Assembly (NCBI RefSeq): GCF_000149955.1
Contig: NC_030996.1
Location: forward strand, 1,505,467 to 1,569,466
Origin: Fusarium oxysporum f. sp. lycopersici 4287
Taxonomy: Eukaryota > Ascomycota > Sordariomycetes > Hypocreales > Nectriaceae
Length of the DNA stretch: 64,000 bases
Direction of reading: 5' to 3'
Below are positions 1 to 10,059 of this stretch, piece by piece. The translations under genes and the position numbers were made by a program. A model generated the notes under the pieces. That model saw only the letters and a program-made list of their open reading frames with translations, was not told where the DNA came from and searched no databases. Within the stretch, counting starts at the first letter, position 1. The number at the start of each line of letters is the position of its first letter.

Positions 1-1011
1 ACTTGGACTATGTGAAAAGGATGTCACAAGGCGAACTGATCCTGGCTCCCAGCGATCATGGTAGAACTGGTAGCCCTGGCAAAGCAATTCCTTGATTACG
101 GCTGGAGCCAGGCGGCAGAAGAGTATGTTAGCTTCCGGATCTTGCAAAACCTCCGGTCCAGAAACGCTCCTTAGGCCAGCGGCCAATCGTAAAGCCAAAC
201 CATTCGCATAACGGGCATTTCGCAGCCATAATTCGTCCGCAAGGTAGGCTTCAATCTGAGCCGTATGAAAGCGCATTTTTGAGGCCAACTGGCCAGCTCG
301 CTTCTGGCGGAAGGCCAGTTCAGACGCCAAGGTAGGGTCGAAAGAGATGATTATGTCGACTGTCATTGCGCCGTTCTTGGTCAAACCAAAAGAGAGAACG
401 TCAACGCCGGCCTCCCAGGTCATCTCAGCTGGAGATGCCTCGAGGTGAACTAATGCATTGGCAAAACGCGCTCCATCCATGTGCACGCGTAAGCCTGCAT
501 TTTTCGCTATAGTACACAACTCTTTGAGCTCGGCGATTGTGTAGACACTACCGGTTTCGGTAGGCTGACTGATACTGAGAACAGACGGTTGGACGCTATG
601 GACGTCACCGACCTTCCGACAAACAGCAGCGCGCAAAGACTGGGGGTCGATCTTGCTATTGCTTCCAGGCACTGTTACAAGTTTAGAGCCTCCTGTGAAA
701 GCTTCTGGAGCGCCGCACTCGTCGTTGTTGATGTGGCTATCCGGGTGACAAAGAATACTGCCCCACGGCTTGACAAGCGACGCCAAGCCGATGCAGTTTG
801 CGGCTGTTCCGCTCGAAACTGGGAATACGTCGAGTTCTTTTTCGAATATCTCCTGCAGCCTTTGACGAGCGGCGCCTGTAACACCATCGTTTCCATACGG
901 CGGAACATGTCCAGTGGCTGCAGCGACGACAGCTTGCACAATTTCAGGCGACGCACCAGCTATATTGTCACTCATAAAACACCGTCCCGGGTTTGGAATA
1001 AGAGAACCCAT
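1..1011 (-). CDS. Threonine aldolase-type PLP enzyme (3' end cut by window)
   Basis: A single open frame runs from an ATG at 1011 past base 1, so the C-terminus is missing. The product resembles low-specificity L-threonine aldolase (beta-eliminating lyase family), a fold-type I PLP enzyme that cleaves threonine to glycine and acetaldehyde. Visible family landmarks are an N-terminal SDNIAGASPEIV segment, the PYGNDGVT stretch, SSGTAANCIGL, the His-containing CHPDSHINNDE, the PLP-binding Asp/Arg in HMDGARFANAL, and FGLTKNGAM with the likely Schiff-base lysine. The bacterial-like SDN...GND motifs place it in a different subfamily from the second aldolase at 37.2-38.6 kb. It diverges from the AlaX-like gene 642 bp away, so the two may share a control region. 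A second in-frame ATG lies at 975. Family call is firm; the substrate is not shown. Confidence 0.85.
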   Translation of the reverse strand, partial: MGSLIPNPGRCFMSDNIAGASPEIVQAVVAAATGHVPPYGNDGVTGAARQRLQEIFEKELDVFPVSSGTAANCIGLASLVKPWGSILCHPDSHINNDECGAPEAFTGGSKLVTVPGSNSKIDPQSLRAAVCRKVGDVHSVQPSVLSISQPTETGSVYTIAELKELCTIAKNAGLRVHMDGARFANALVHLEASPAEMTWEAGVDVLSFGLTKNGAMTVDIIISFDPTLASELAFRQKRAGQLASKMRFHTAQIEAYLADELWLRNARYANGLALRLAAGLRSVSGPEVLQDPEANILFCRLAPAVIKELLCQGYQFYHDRWEPGSVRLVTSFSHSPS

Positions 1012-1653
1012 AGCGAAGGTCCAGTAAAGAGTAAAACGAATATAAGTACTTGAGAGGGTTTGCTTGGGAGTAGTTATAAAGGATGCGGGAAGAAAAGACA
1101 GGAATTTAAATACAGGCAGTGGGAAAGTGAAGTGTAAAGCCGACCCAAGATAAGATGCAGTTAGTTCTAGAACAATTGCCTTTAGGGTTGGTGTTTTTAA
1201 CTATGTGATTGCAGTGTCACCAATTGCATACAAAGAGGGGGTGTGAATGGAGAGAAAAAAGTTTCATCTGGCCCACCAAAAAGGGCGTCGCACCTTTTGC
1301 TGCATCCTAGCCTACCTAGTTATTGCGGCAACCCCGGTTGTCATCTTGAGCGTCCCTCAATTATGAAATACATATCACAAGTCAACATGAGCCCTGGGCA
1401 GTAAGACAGCTATTTATTTGCTATATAATCCCCAGATCGCCGACATGGGAACCTCAAGCAGTATACCCGGTATATCCATCTGCGCTCAGAAACACTCGTC
1501 GTGTAGTAACTTCGTCTATTAAGAGAATATTCCCACACAATGGACAGAGTAAGCATTTCTGATGAGTCTGTTAATAGAAAAAGTGTCTAATTAACCTGCT
1601 GGTAGTTTGGGCATACTGAGGCGGTCTATCATCGCGATGAGACTCAACACGTC
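1012..1653. promoter_or_regulatory. Divergent intergenic region between aldolase and AlaX genes
   Basis: These 642 bp separate two divergently transcribed starts and must hold both promoters. I see no open frame worth calling. No single regulatory motif could be assigned. Confidence 0.4.
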
Positions 1654-2382
1654 ATGGAAACGACCGTCTTAGCCAGTATCCCATATGCTGACTGGGATAA
1701 TTCTATCAACAAGGTGTTCAAAGATGCTTCGGATGGCCTATTTCTCGTCATCACAAATTCTACTATTTTCTATGCCAAAGGCGGTGGTCAACCGAGCGAT
1801 ACTGGGACCATGACCTCCCGCGACCAGTCGTCAATTTTCACTGTCACGTCTGTGCAGAAGCTCCCGTCTGGAACGATCATGCATCTTGGCACATACTCTG
1901 GGGCCCCTTTCAAGGAACAGACGCTTGTAACTCAGGAGATCAACAAGGACACGCGAAAACTCCATTCACAGATTCACGACGCTGGTCACATCCTCGCTTC
2001 AGCCGTTCGAAGACTAGGAATACCAGATCTGCGAGAGGTCAAAGCACAGCACTACCCCGGCACTGCATTTGTTGACTTCCAAGGGATCATCCCGGGAGAT
2101 AGGAAGGAGGAGATTGAGCAACTTGCGAATCAAATAGTCAATGACGACCGTTCAATAAACGTCCACTGGTGGTCAAGAGAGGAGCTCGAAGCCAAATCTT
2201 GGACAATGCCAGAGGATTCTGACGGTCAAGGTGGACTAGTGAGAGCTGTAGAGATTGATGGTGAGGGTGCTTATATGTGCGGTGGAACCCATGTGAGGAG
2301 CACAGCTTTGGTAGGAAAGATTAGAGTAAGGAAGGTGAAGAGGCAGCAAGGCATATCGAGAGTCTCTTATGAGCTGGTGTGA
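1654..2382 (+). CDS. AlaX-type alanyl-tRNA editing protein
   Basis: An uninterrupted 242-residue frame with the second-additional-domain fold of alanyl/threonyl-tRNA synthetases. Free-standing AlaX proteins hydrolyse Ser- or Gly-mischarged tRNA-Ala in trans. The AKGGGQPSDTG loop (about residues 41-51) matches the family GGQPxDxG signature. The zinc site is visible as HDAGH (His108, His112) and CGGTH (Cys209, His213). The C-terminal GKIRVRKVKRQQGISRVSYEL matches the family end. There is no synthetase catalytic domain, so this is an editing-only protein. The ATG at 1654 is the first in frame and gives a family-like N-terminus. Its neighbour, 642 bp away and divergent, makes glycine or acts on serine/threonine-like substrates, which fits an amino-acid theme, although the link is inference. 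Confidence 0.88.
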   Translation: METTVLASIPYADWDNSINKVFKDASDGLFLVITNSTIFYAKGGGQPSDTGTMTSRDQSSIFTVTSVQKLPSGTIMHLGTYSGAPFKEQTLVTQEINKDTRKLHSQIHDAGHILASAVRRLGIPDLREVKAQHYPGTAFVDFQGIIPGDRKEEIEQLANQIVNDDRSINVHWWSREELEAKSWTMPEDSDGQGGLVRAVEIDGEGAYMCGGTHVRSTALVGKIRVRKVKRQQGISRVSYELV

Positions 2383-2547
2383 TTAGATTTAGCCGTGTAT
2401 TCAGAGACCGATAGATTATTGCTTTATTATAATTTTCAAGGCGTGAGAATTCATGAGGAGTAATTGTCAAACAAAAGAAGAGGTAGCAGCCCTAAACAAT
2501 AGCAAGTGACATATATGTTACTCAATCTCGCCTCATGCCGCTTCCGC

Positions 2548-4230
2548 TCATTGTTGGCTATCCCGATTGTCTGCTGAGTCCCCAAGATGTTGGTTACGAA
2601 AACGAGCCAGCCACTCTTCGTTGTCGGCGACCGTGTCATCCAGCGGGTCTACCGTGCCGAATTGTAACCTTCTAGCTTCATCCTGGAACATCTTATCAGT
2701 AGGGATAATCCCGAGCCTCATCTGATGCTGCGCAAAGCGACCAAGGTGGAAAGCAAACAGCTCAGGAAACGATTTATCTTGGAGGGACATCATAGGTTCT
2801 CCTGCCTCGGGTGGCATCTCCAACCCATTCCAAGCTTCGAAGCTTTCCTCAGCGGACCTTGTTATCTGCTGTACATGCTCTGCTGTTGTAGGGTTCGGAG
2901 CGGCTGCCGAGAATGGAGCATAGGTCCTTGACTCAGAGGCAATCAAATACGGAGGGATAGCATTCGTGACCTGAGCCGCGATTCCAGGCTCAAAGCCATG
3001 ATCCCCCCTCCAATCTTCCATCGTCTTGCCCTTGCGGAAGTGTGACACTAGATGGTCTGTGCGTTCCTGCCAAGATTCCATACGTAGATCACAGAAGCCA
3101 CAGTTAGATGCCACTGGTGGCCCCTCGACCTTCCATGACTCTATCGGCGGAGGATCCTGCACATGGTGTATACACCTTAGGTGCTGAATCAAGTGATCCT
3201 TCCGGCTATAAATCTGGGTTTGTCTGCATAGATTAATATCATGATCTTCTATATGTGTCGGTGTCGGATCTGCAAGGCCGCAGTACGCACAGCTGCTGAG
3301 TCCGGTGGCGGCTGATATCACAACGCTACCATATGGCGCGCATCGCCATCCCTTGATACTGAGATGTAGCGACTGCTCATGGCGTGCCCAGTCGAACTTA
3401 CTCTTGAAAGAGTCGCAACAAAATGTACAAGGGAATTTTCTCTTCTCCGCTGCTTTGCCCTTTGCTGCATTCGGTCGGGTTCGTTTCGACACGCGGCCGC
3501 GTCGGGCCACAGAACTTGCAGAAGTAGCAGAGCCTGAGGACAGGCTTGAGCCGCTAGTAAAGCTCACCGTTGAGCCCGGTCGGACGTCCACCCGGCGACT
3601 ATTCAGGCTACCTGTGCTGGTTGATGCCGGGGCCCGAAGCGGGTTATTCCTTAATGCGTCTGCAATAGCGACTAAGGAGGCTGCCTCAGTCTCCGGGGGC
3701 GAGTTTCGCCATCGCTGTATCGGGTCCATTGCACTTTCTACCAAGGTGCCAGAGCCTGATATTTGTACTGGGTTGGATCCTGAAACCATCGGTAGGGCCG
3801 AGTTACGGAGGTATCGACTTCTTCGGCGCGGGAGGCAATTTGGCTGTATCTGGACATTGGGTGGGAGCTGGAGTGCCCTGGCGGTGCCCTGGCCTAATTC
3901 CCATATTGGCGGCACCTCGCCTAGCCCGGCTTCAAGGTGATGTGGCCAGATATCCTGGTTTTGGTCCTGCAGAGACCAGGACGATGGCAATGTTTGCCAG
4001 GGCCAGTCGAGAGGCTGGGCCGGATTCTCTAATGAGAGCGTAGTAGCATCAAATGATGATTGGGTGAGATCTTGTGGCTGCCAAGAGAAGCGGTTTTGAC
4101 CTTCAGAATCACCATTGTCTTCTTGAAGTATCGGAAAGGCGTGTTGGGTTACACCAGATATATTGTCAAATTCCGTTGCCAGTCCATTTTGGGCATATGT
4201 ATGTTCAGAGGGCGGTAAGGCTGTTGACAA
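2548..4230 (-). CDS. C2H2 zinc-finger transcription factor
   Basis: A 560-codon frame ending at 2548. The N-terminal half is Ser/Pro/Gln-rich low complexity, as in fungal activators. A basic patch (RRGRVSKRTRP) precedes a finger starting FPCTFCCDSFKSKFDWARHE and continuing to a second His. Further Cys/His pairs follow around SCAYCGL...DHLIQHLRCIHH and NCGFCDLRMESW...DHLVSH, a layout common in uncharacterised fungal C2H2 regulators. The frame opens with TTG at 4230, not ATG. The ATG near 4291 (MAKVTL) is not in phase by any clear intron, so the 5' end is unresolved and a short first exon upstream is likely. DNA-binding role is inferred from the fingers; targets are unknown. Confidence 0.75.
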   Translation of the reverse strand: MSTALPPSEHTYAQNGLATEFDNISGVTQHAFPILQEDNGDSEGQNRFSWQPQDLTQSSFDATTLSLENPAQPLDWPWQTLPSSWSLQDQNQDIWPHHLEAGLGEVPPIWELGQGTARALQLPPNVQIQPNCLPRRRSRYLRNSALPMVSGSNPVQISGSGTLVESAMDPIQRWRNSPPETEAASLVAIADALRNNPLRAPASTSTGSLNSRRVDVRPGSTVSFTSGSSLSSGSATSASSVARRGRVSKRTRPNAAKGKAAEKRKFPCTFCCDSFKSKFDWARHEQSLHLSIKGWRCAPYGSVVISAATGLSSCAYCGLADPTPTHIEDHDINLCRQTQIYSRKDHLIQHLRCIHHVQDPPPIESWKVEGPPVASNCGFCDLRMESWQERTDHLVSHFRKGKTMEDWRGDHGFEPGIAAQVTNAIPPYLIASESRTYAPFSAAAPNPTTAEHVQQITRSAEESFEAWNGLEMPPEAGEPMMSLQDKSFPELFAFHLGRFAQHQMRLGIIPTDKMFQDEARRLQFGTVDPLDDTVADNEEWLARFRNQHLGDSADNRDSQQ

Positions 4231-6119
4231 GTATCAGCGCTGCATCGTCAAGTCCTTCAGATGAGCCTACGATCAGTGTAACCTTCGCCATGGCCTGTAA
4301 ATTGCGGTATTTCTAAAGCCTTTTCCGGCTGGTCAGTCGACTCCATGAGGCTACTTGTCGTTTGGCGTACTATCAAGCCAGGTGATGCTGAGGTCCGGAT
4401 CTCCCAATTACACAACCCGGATGCTATGATTATGAGTTTTGATGTTGTTTGGTGAATTGATTGGCGTCGTGATGGGGTCGTGATGCCGTTGTGATTGGTG
4501 CGTCCGGACCCCGGAGCTGTATTGACCCGCTGTGCGCCACTTACCTAGCCATCGACGAACATCACTAAAAATAAACATGCAAGTTTAGAAATAAGGGCAT
4601 TTACACTGTTTTATGCGATTTCTGCTCCAATTAAGGCTTGTAAGCTCTCCAGAGATACTGGTCACAAACATTGTCTGACGACTTGGGCGCCAAGGTAGGA
4701 GTGATATTTCGCGGGCATCATCTTAAAATTCACCTTGGAGGCTAAATCCAACGGGACGCAAAGAGCCATCGTGTGTAACTTGAGTTCAACTGAGTGCCAG
4801 TTCTACCCCAATCGTTTTTGGGAGAAGTAGGACAGCAGATCGTATTGTTTTCAGTTGTTTTCGCCGGAACAGTGGCTGTCCCGGCCAATATAACTTATAA
4901 AGAGCCCAGCAAGGTGATGGCTCTCAGTTTGCACCTTCTAATTTTTACTGGTTCTCAAATGTATGCTAATTCTATGATCTTGCCTTTCCTGGGCTGATAT
5001 TTCCTTTGCACGCCACAATTGTCAGACCTAGGCATAGAGTTTAATCGGGTAAAACATTGTTTTAAGATGTCATTCTTCAAGATGTTATTCTTATTTGGCG
5101 GTGCCTATCTCTCTGGCCGAGAACCGACCTACTGACTTAGTACGTACGCTGCCCTACGCCATATGCATGGTATTATCAAATCCTCAGTGTTAACGTAAAG
5201 ACTTAGTAACCATTTCTCTCTTCACCAGGAGCTCAAGTCAATTTTCCTCCCATGTGAGTTGATCATTACAGGGTAGGGTTGAACTGTGGGTCTGGCTGAT
5301 AAGCCAATCATTTGTTTGCGAAAACAAGACCACCAACAAAAAAAAAAAAAAAGCTGCTGATTGCCTCGGAGCATTTGCTCCCCGCTGTGACACACAGACA
5401 GGCAACAGAGTTTGACTTCTTGGCCCACCGTTCATCTCTCAACCCCAGTTGTCACTTTTCGATGATCAAAAAGAAAGAAATATAGAAAGGAGAAAAAGAA
5501 ATAAAGAGAATAATCAGAATCAGAGAGAATTCTAAGTCATCAGAGGCTGCTTCTATTTCTGCATCGTTTTCTGCTGATCATGTGCGTGGAGTACGCATGA
5601 AGGAACATCCTGACTGGGTACAATTTTCAACCCCTCGATCCACAACAAAATGGAACTATTCTCGTGCACGCGAATGCACATCATAACACACCAAATACCC
5701 GAATACCTAGTGCAAAAGTTCTCCATGGGGATAACCCAAAGGGAATTTGCAATGTCCTTCAACATGTCATAGGATTCTGACGAGAATGATACACGAATCC
5801 CATCACACGACACCAAGAACAGATAACCAACACGCCAAGCATCCTGTCACAAAACACTAAACCGTTAAAGCCAGCTCGCTCCGAACAAACAGTCAGGGGA
5901 ACCTGGCACACCTAAGCCATTTGGGGTAAATGCTCCGTCAGGGTTCTCGGGACGTTGTGCGTCAAAGATTACATCATAGCAACGTCAGTTTTCCGATCGC
6001 TGGAGAGATTATATAGAAATTCACGATGCCTGCAAAAAAAGCTTCCCCTCGAGATCGAAACTCCAAAAAAGTCTCCCTTTGGGGCCGTAAAGGCTGTGGA
6101 CCAGATTAAAAATACCACA
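4231..6119. other. Intergenic, no supported gene
   Basis: About 1.9 kb with only short, family-less open frames. It contains an A-run at about 5338-5352 and a purine-rich stretch near 5468-5515. It probably includes the promoter and long leader of the GATA gene that follows. Confidence 0.5.
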
Positions 6120-6805
6120 ATGTCCTGCCCTCTGCAAAACTCTCTCATTCCCGTAACAACTCTTACGACCAAGCAGGACGTGGGTAACTTACATGTTCTG
6201 CGCAAAATGTATTTACTCACGTGATCCAGAATTTCCATTTCGATCACGAGCGTTTCGGCCGGCCGCTTTGCGAAGTCCCCTTATTCCAGACCGCGACGAT
6301 CCCGTCCACGCTCGCTAAGGATCGAAAAGCTTTCAAGCCAAGGTTTAAGATCATGGCATGCCAATATGCGCGTAGTATTGAAACCGCAGAGCCAGAGCTT
6401 ATAGAGCCGCCGCGGAAGAGCAGCTCCAAGCGGAAGTACAAGAGTCCCGAGGGTTGGCGGAGTAAGCACAAGCACCACTCCACCACACGCCGATCGCCGT
6501 CGCGACAGGCTACTATTTCTTGTCCCTGCGCGCGGGAACACAAAGCACCCAAGGCGCCGGATCATACAAGGTCTTGCGAGTTCTGTCATGTAACCGAGAC
6601 GCCGAAATGGAGGTCTGGACCATCAGGACGTCGTACCCTCTGCAACGTCTGTGGATTGCTGTACGCTAAGAGGGAGGAAAAGGCCCGGTCGTTCTTATTA
6701 GAGAGGGAGTTTGGATGCGACTCTGTTTCTGACTCTGTTTCTGACGCATCGTCGTGGTCTACAAAGGTCTCAACGGAGGATTTTCATTCAGCGGGACTGC
6801 GATGA
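6120..6805 (+). CDS. Small GATA-type zinc-finger protein, copy 1
   Basis: A GATA finger is plain: CEFC, then 18 residues including [10 protein letters not shown], then CNVC followed by [12 protein letters not shown] (C-x2-C-x18-C-x2-C). Such proteins bind GATA-core DNA. The frame into the finger opens at a GTG, and conserved residues shared with copy 2 ([16 protein letters not shown] versus LPLCEVALFQNAAIPS) lie upstream of the first in-frame ATG, so an upstream exon is needed. My best model joins 6120-6179 to 6230-6805 by a 50-bp phase-0 intron (donor GTGGGT, acceptor CCAG), giving about 211 residues. The first exon is tentative. The Ser/Lys/Arg-rich middle is likely disordered. The finger is near the C-terminus, so there is no room for a large activation domain. 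Confidence 0.72.
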
Positions 6806-8223
6806 CCATTCAACCTCATATCCTCTTATACCCTGCCAAGCGGCCCCCAATGATACCTCACTGCCCCTCACTCTTGGCAGGTGCATTTGCAAAGGCACGG
6901 CATGCATGGGCAGGAGAGGAAACATTCACATTTTTTTATTGCAGCGTTCGAGCGTCATAATCATGAAAGAAACTGATGGCGCATTGGAGATCAGGAAACC
7001 GGGCAACATATCAGGAGTATTCGGAGCAAATAAAGTTTAAAGAAAATACTAAACCCATTTCAGCAATTTTTTCCGGTAATAGCAGAAGAGGAGCGTTGTC
7101 AAGATAATAATTGCATCCAATCGCGAACTGTTTGGCAGCTCATTAACAAAGGTCCCTCCCAACAGCAACCGTGATGTCAAAATCGCATCAGAAAACATAA
7201 CCAATCACACCTTTCACATCACCTCCGGAGTCGTCCTCTGATCTTTTAAATTTCCATTTGCTACCGTCTTACAGTACGACGTCGCATCGCCAGTCCCGTT
7301 CCACATTAGCATTACCTGACTTTAACGGATTCCGGATAGGTGCGGAGTTCAGGGTAACTCTGACATCTGACTTTTTACCCCTCAATTGGCTGACGGGAGC
7401 TTCTTTCAGCTCAAATGCCGACTCTGGAGCGGGGGAAGGTCGACACAGTGAGAACAAACCATCTGATTCTCTGCGCAAGCGACTTGCAGCAAAGATTACA
7501 CTGTACCACACACCAGACAGGTCATCCGCCCATTTTGTCCTGTGTCTAGCATTTAATAGGTGCGAGGAGTACCGCGCCGTGGCTTACGCGTCGGTAAATG
7601 AGGGTTGCAACTCTTTGAGACGAAATCGTTTCTAATCAATGTTGCAAGCAGGACGGGGGACCAGTCTTATCTATCAATCGTAGACAGACACGGCACAGAG
7701 GCCAAGGCGCCATGCAAGGAACTGTGGAAACGGGCTTACTGTCACGCCAGGTTGCTCCGAGGGACAGTGTCCGAGCGGGTGAGACGTCTCAAGGTTTGAG
7801 AGGAAAAAGCAAAGGTAAACAAGGGAGTGGGCGAGTCCTAAACAGTTGAGAGAACAGTGCGATAGACTGTTGGCCAAAGTTTAAATGGAGAGTTGAATGA
7901 ATTGGATGCTGAGAAACATCGGATTTCCTTTTCCCCGTTATGAAAATGCAGTCTTGTTGGTGATTCTCAATGGCCCCATGAGGCCACTCGGTAGGTTTCC
8001 TCCGGATCCGCGGATGGACCCTGAATCAGGGTCTCTGCACAGTCCAGGCCCAATCGCGTAGTGATCTACAAGGGTTCCTCTGGGGCAATCTTCGCTCTAA
8101 CTCTAGCAAGCGCCTCAGAGGGGTATTAGTACCGCCTCGATCCCTAACTTCTCCCTTCAGTCTCAAGATCGGACTTCCCCTCTCAACTGCCCCCTTTCAA
8201 ATGTGTCCAGTTCCTGTTCCACC
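6806..8223. other. Intergenic between the two GATA genes, no supported gene
   Basis: About 1.4 kb. Open frames here (for example 7258-7635) show no family features and lack conserved structure. It presumably holds the 3' end of copy 1 and the promoter of copy 2. Confidence 0.5.
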
Positions 8224-8950
8224 ATGAAACACCGACAGCAGACACTCGCCAAAACGGCAAAGCCAATTCGGCGGCGAAGAGATCGTGCTCACCATCCTTG
8301 TCCCGTTGATCTCCCTGAACCTAACCTTTTCCCGCCCCGACGATGTTCCTTACTTTCGCTGAGAAAATCGCCTCGACACGTGAGTTCCCTCTACGCGTAT
8401 TTGCTGACCCGTTGCCGGTGACACAGACTAACCTCTTCCAGATCCGACCTAGCATCCAGGACGTCCAACGTAATGGTCTACCTCTTTGTGAGGTCGCTTT
8501 GTTTCAAAATGCAGCTATTCCGAGTCCTTTGGCTGCGAAGCCAGAGAGAGATACTCATCTCCAGTTGAAGGCTGCTTCGCGCACTTCATCTCTCAGATCA
8601 CCCGCCGCGTCAGCACGTTCAATCCGGTCGAGATCTACTAAAGCTAGCCTCAAGGATACCTATGAAGCCCGCACGTGGCGTAACAGGCTGAGGCGGCATT
8701 CGGTATGTCACTCATTTCCACCAGAATGTCTTTTTCTTTCTAACGAGATATGCAGAAGTCACCAAGATTACATGAGCCAACTCCATGCTGCACATCATGC
8801 TTCATCAAAGAGACTCCAATGTGGCGAGAAGGCCCTTTCGGGTCTCATACTCTCTGCAACGTCTGCGGTCTTCTCTACGCCAAACGCGAAGCTCGAAGCC
8901 GATCATTTCTTCTTCAAAGAGACATCGCGCGAATGTCGCAATTTTCTTAA
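8224..8950 (+). CDS. Small GATA-type zinc-finger protein, copy 2
   Basis: Three exons fit without frame conflict: 8224-8379, 8442-8702 and 8756-8950, with introns of 62 bp (GTGAGT...CCAG) and 53 bp (GTATGT...GCAG), both phase 0, giving 203 residues. The finger reads CTSC, 18 residues with TPMWREGPFG, CNVC, then [18 protein letters not shown], very close to copy 1. The upstream block LPLCEVALFQNAAIPS also matches copy 1, so the genes are tandem duplicates. The first exon is very basic (RRRRDR) and unlike the tentative first exon of copy 1. The role is inferred to be DNA binding; no target is evident. Confidence 0.8.
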
Positions 8951-10059
8951 ATCGTTGAACCGCGTTCATGTTCCCCCCATGCATGAGCATGAGTTTAGCA
9001 CGGCTTAAACTTTCTTTCTAACGTCAAGTGTGATACCTTTTTAATGTTTCGTTTTCTTGAACTTGATCTCGACGTTATACATGCCACCGGGATCTATGAG
9101 TGATGAGGCATGGTTTCTATACCCCGGCGCAGGATTGGGAAGGCATTTTGTGAAACTCGGCTGGCTACTGAAGTTTTGTGTCAAAATGGCGTTCTCGGTT
9201 ATTTGTTATCATGTTGGATTTAGCGCAGATACCTCAGTCACAGTTATGAATTGGAATTGAACTTTTATTCGTACAACATCTACAGTCGACTTGGATCAAA
9301 CGAATGGCGGTCGGAAAACTGCATTCAACTCCACTCAACAGTTGTGAAGTCAGTCCAAGTCTCCATGAACCAACTCTTCTAAGATTTATCTACTCCGGTG
9401 AGGGAATTTCGACGCAGGATATGTTCGCTCTGTCTCCTGTACGCTACCTATGGCTTGATCTCCAAGCCATGCTGATTGCTAGGATTGCAAGGCCTTGTTA
9501 TGTATATCAAGCATTTGTGTAATAGTTTTCACTTTCCAGAGAGCCCAAAAATGAGAGGCGCGAAAAACATCGAACTGGGCGCCTAAGATTACGTTTTCCA
9601 CTCCCCAGTAACAACTTTCGCGAAGTCATGCACCTACAGGGAACAAGACAGTCAGCTGACGGCCCAGACTACCCGTTCAGGTAAGCCGAACCAGGCTGTC
9701 ACTATTTTGCGTAATAACTCCTTATCAGGTGCCGCATAGTTCCTGGTTTGAGCTGAATGCATCCGACCGGAATCGAGAAGTCTGACCACCCTCTGGCTGT
9801 GTGGGAGCTCGCAAGACCGTTGGTTAGGGGCTTTGAGGCTAAAGGTACAAAATTTCCCTCATAACATAAAACGATAATACAACCATGCAAGTCGGGGGCA
9901 GCTTGATCTTGTATTTCGGGTCAATCTGTTAAAGACCGTGCATAGATGACAGTCCTTTGTTCAAGAAACATCTACAACTCTATTTTCTTTACCCGCTGCC
10001 TGTAACTCTTGGCCTTCACCCCTTAAGTTGTTGAAGCCCTTCAATCATCATCCTGCATC
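8951..10059. other. Intergenic, no supported gene
   Basis: About 1.1 kb between GATA copy 2 and the STAND/NLR-like gene. Short frames are unsupported. Confidence 0.5.

Noticed and set aside
3305..3940. 211-codon plus-strand frame
   Set aside because: Lies fully antisense to the C2H2 factor; composition is that of a shadow frame and no motif is present.
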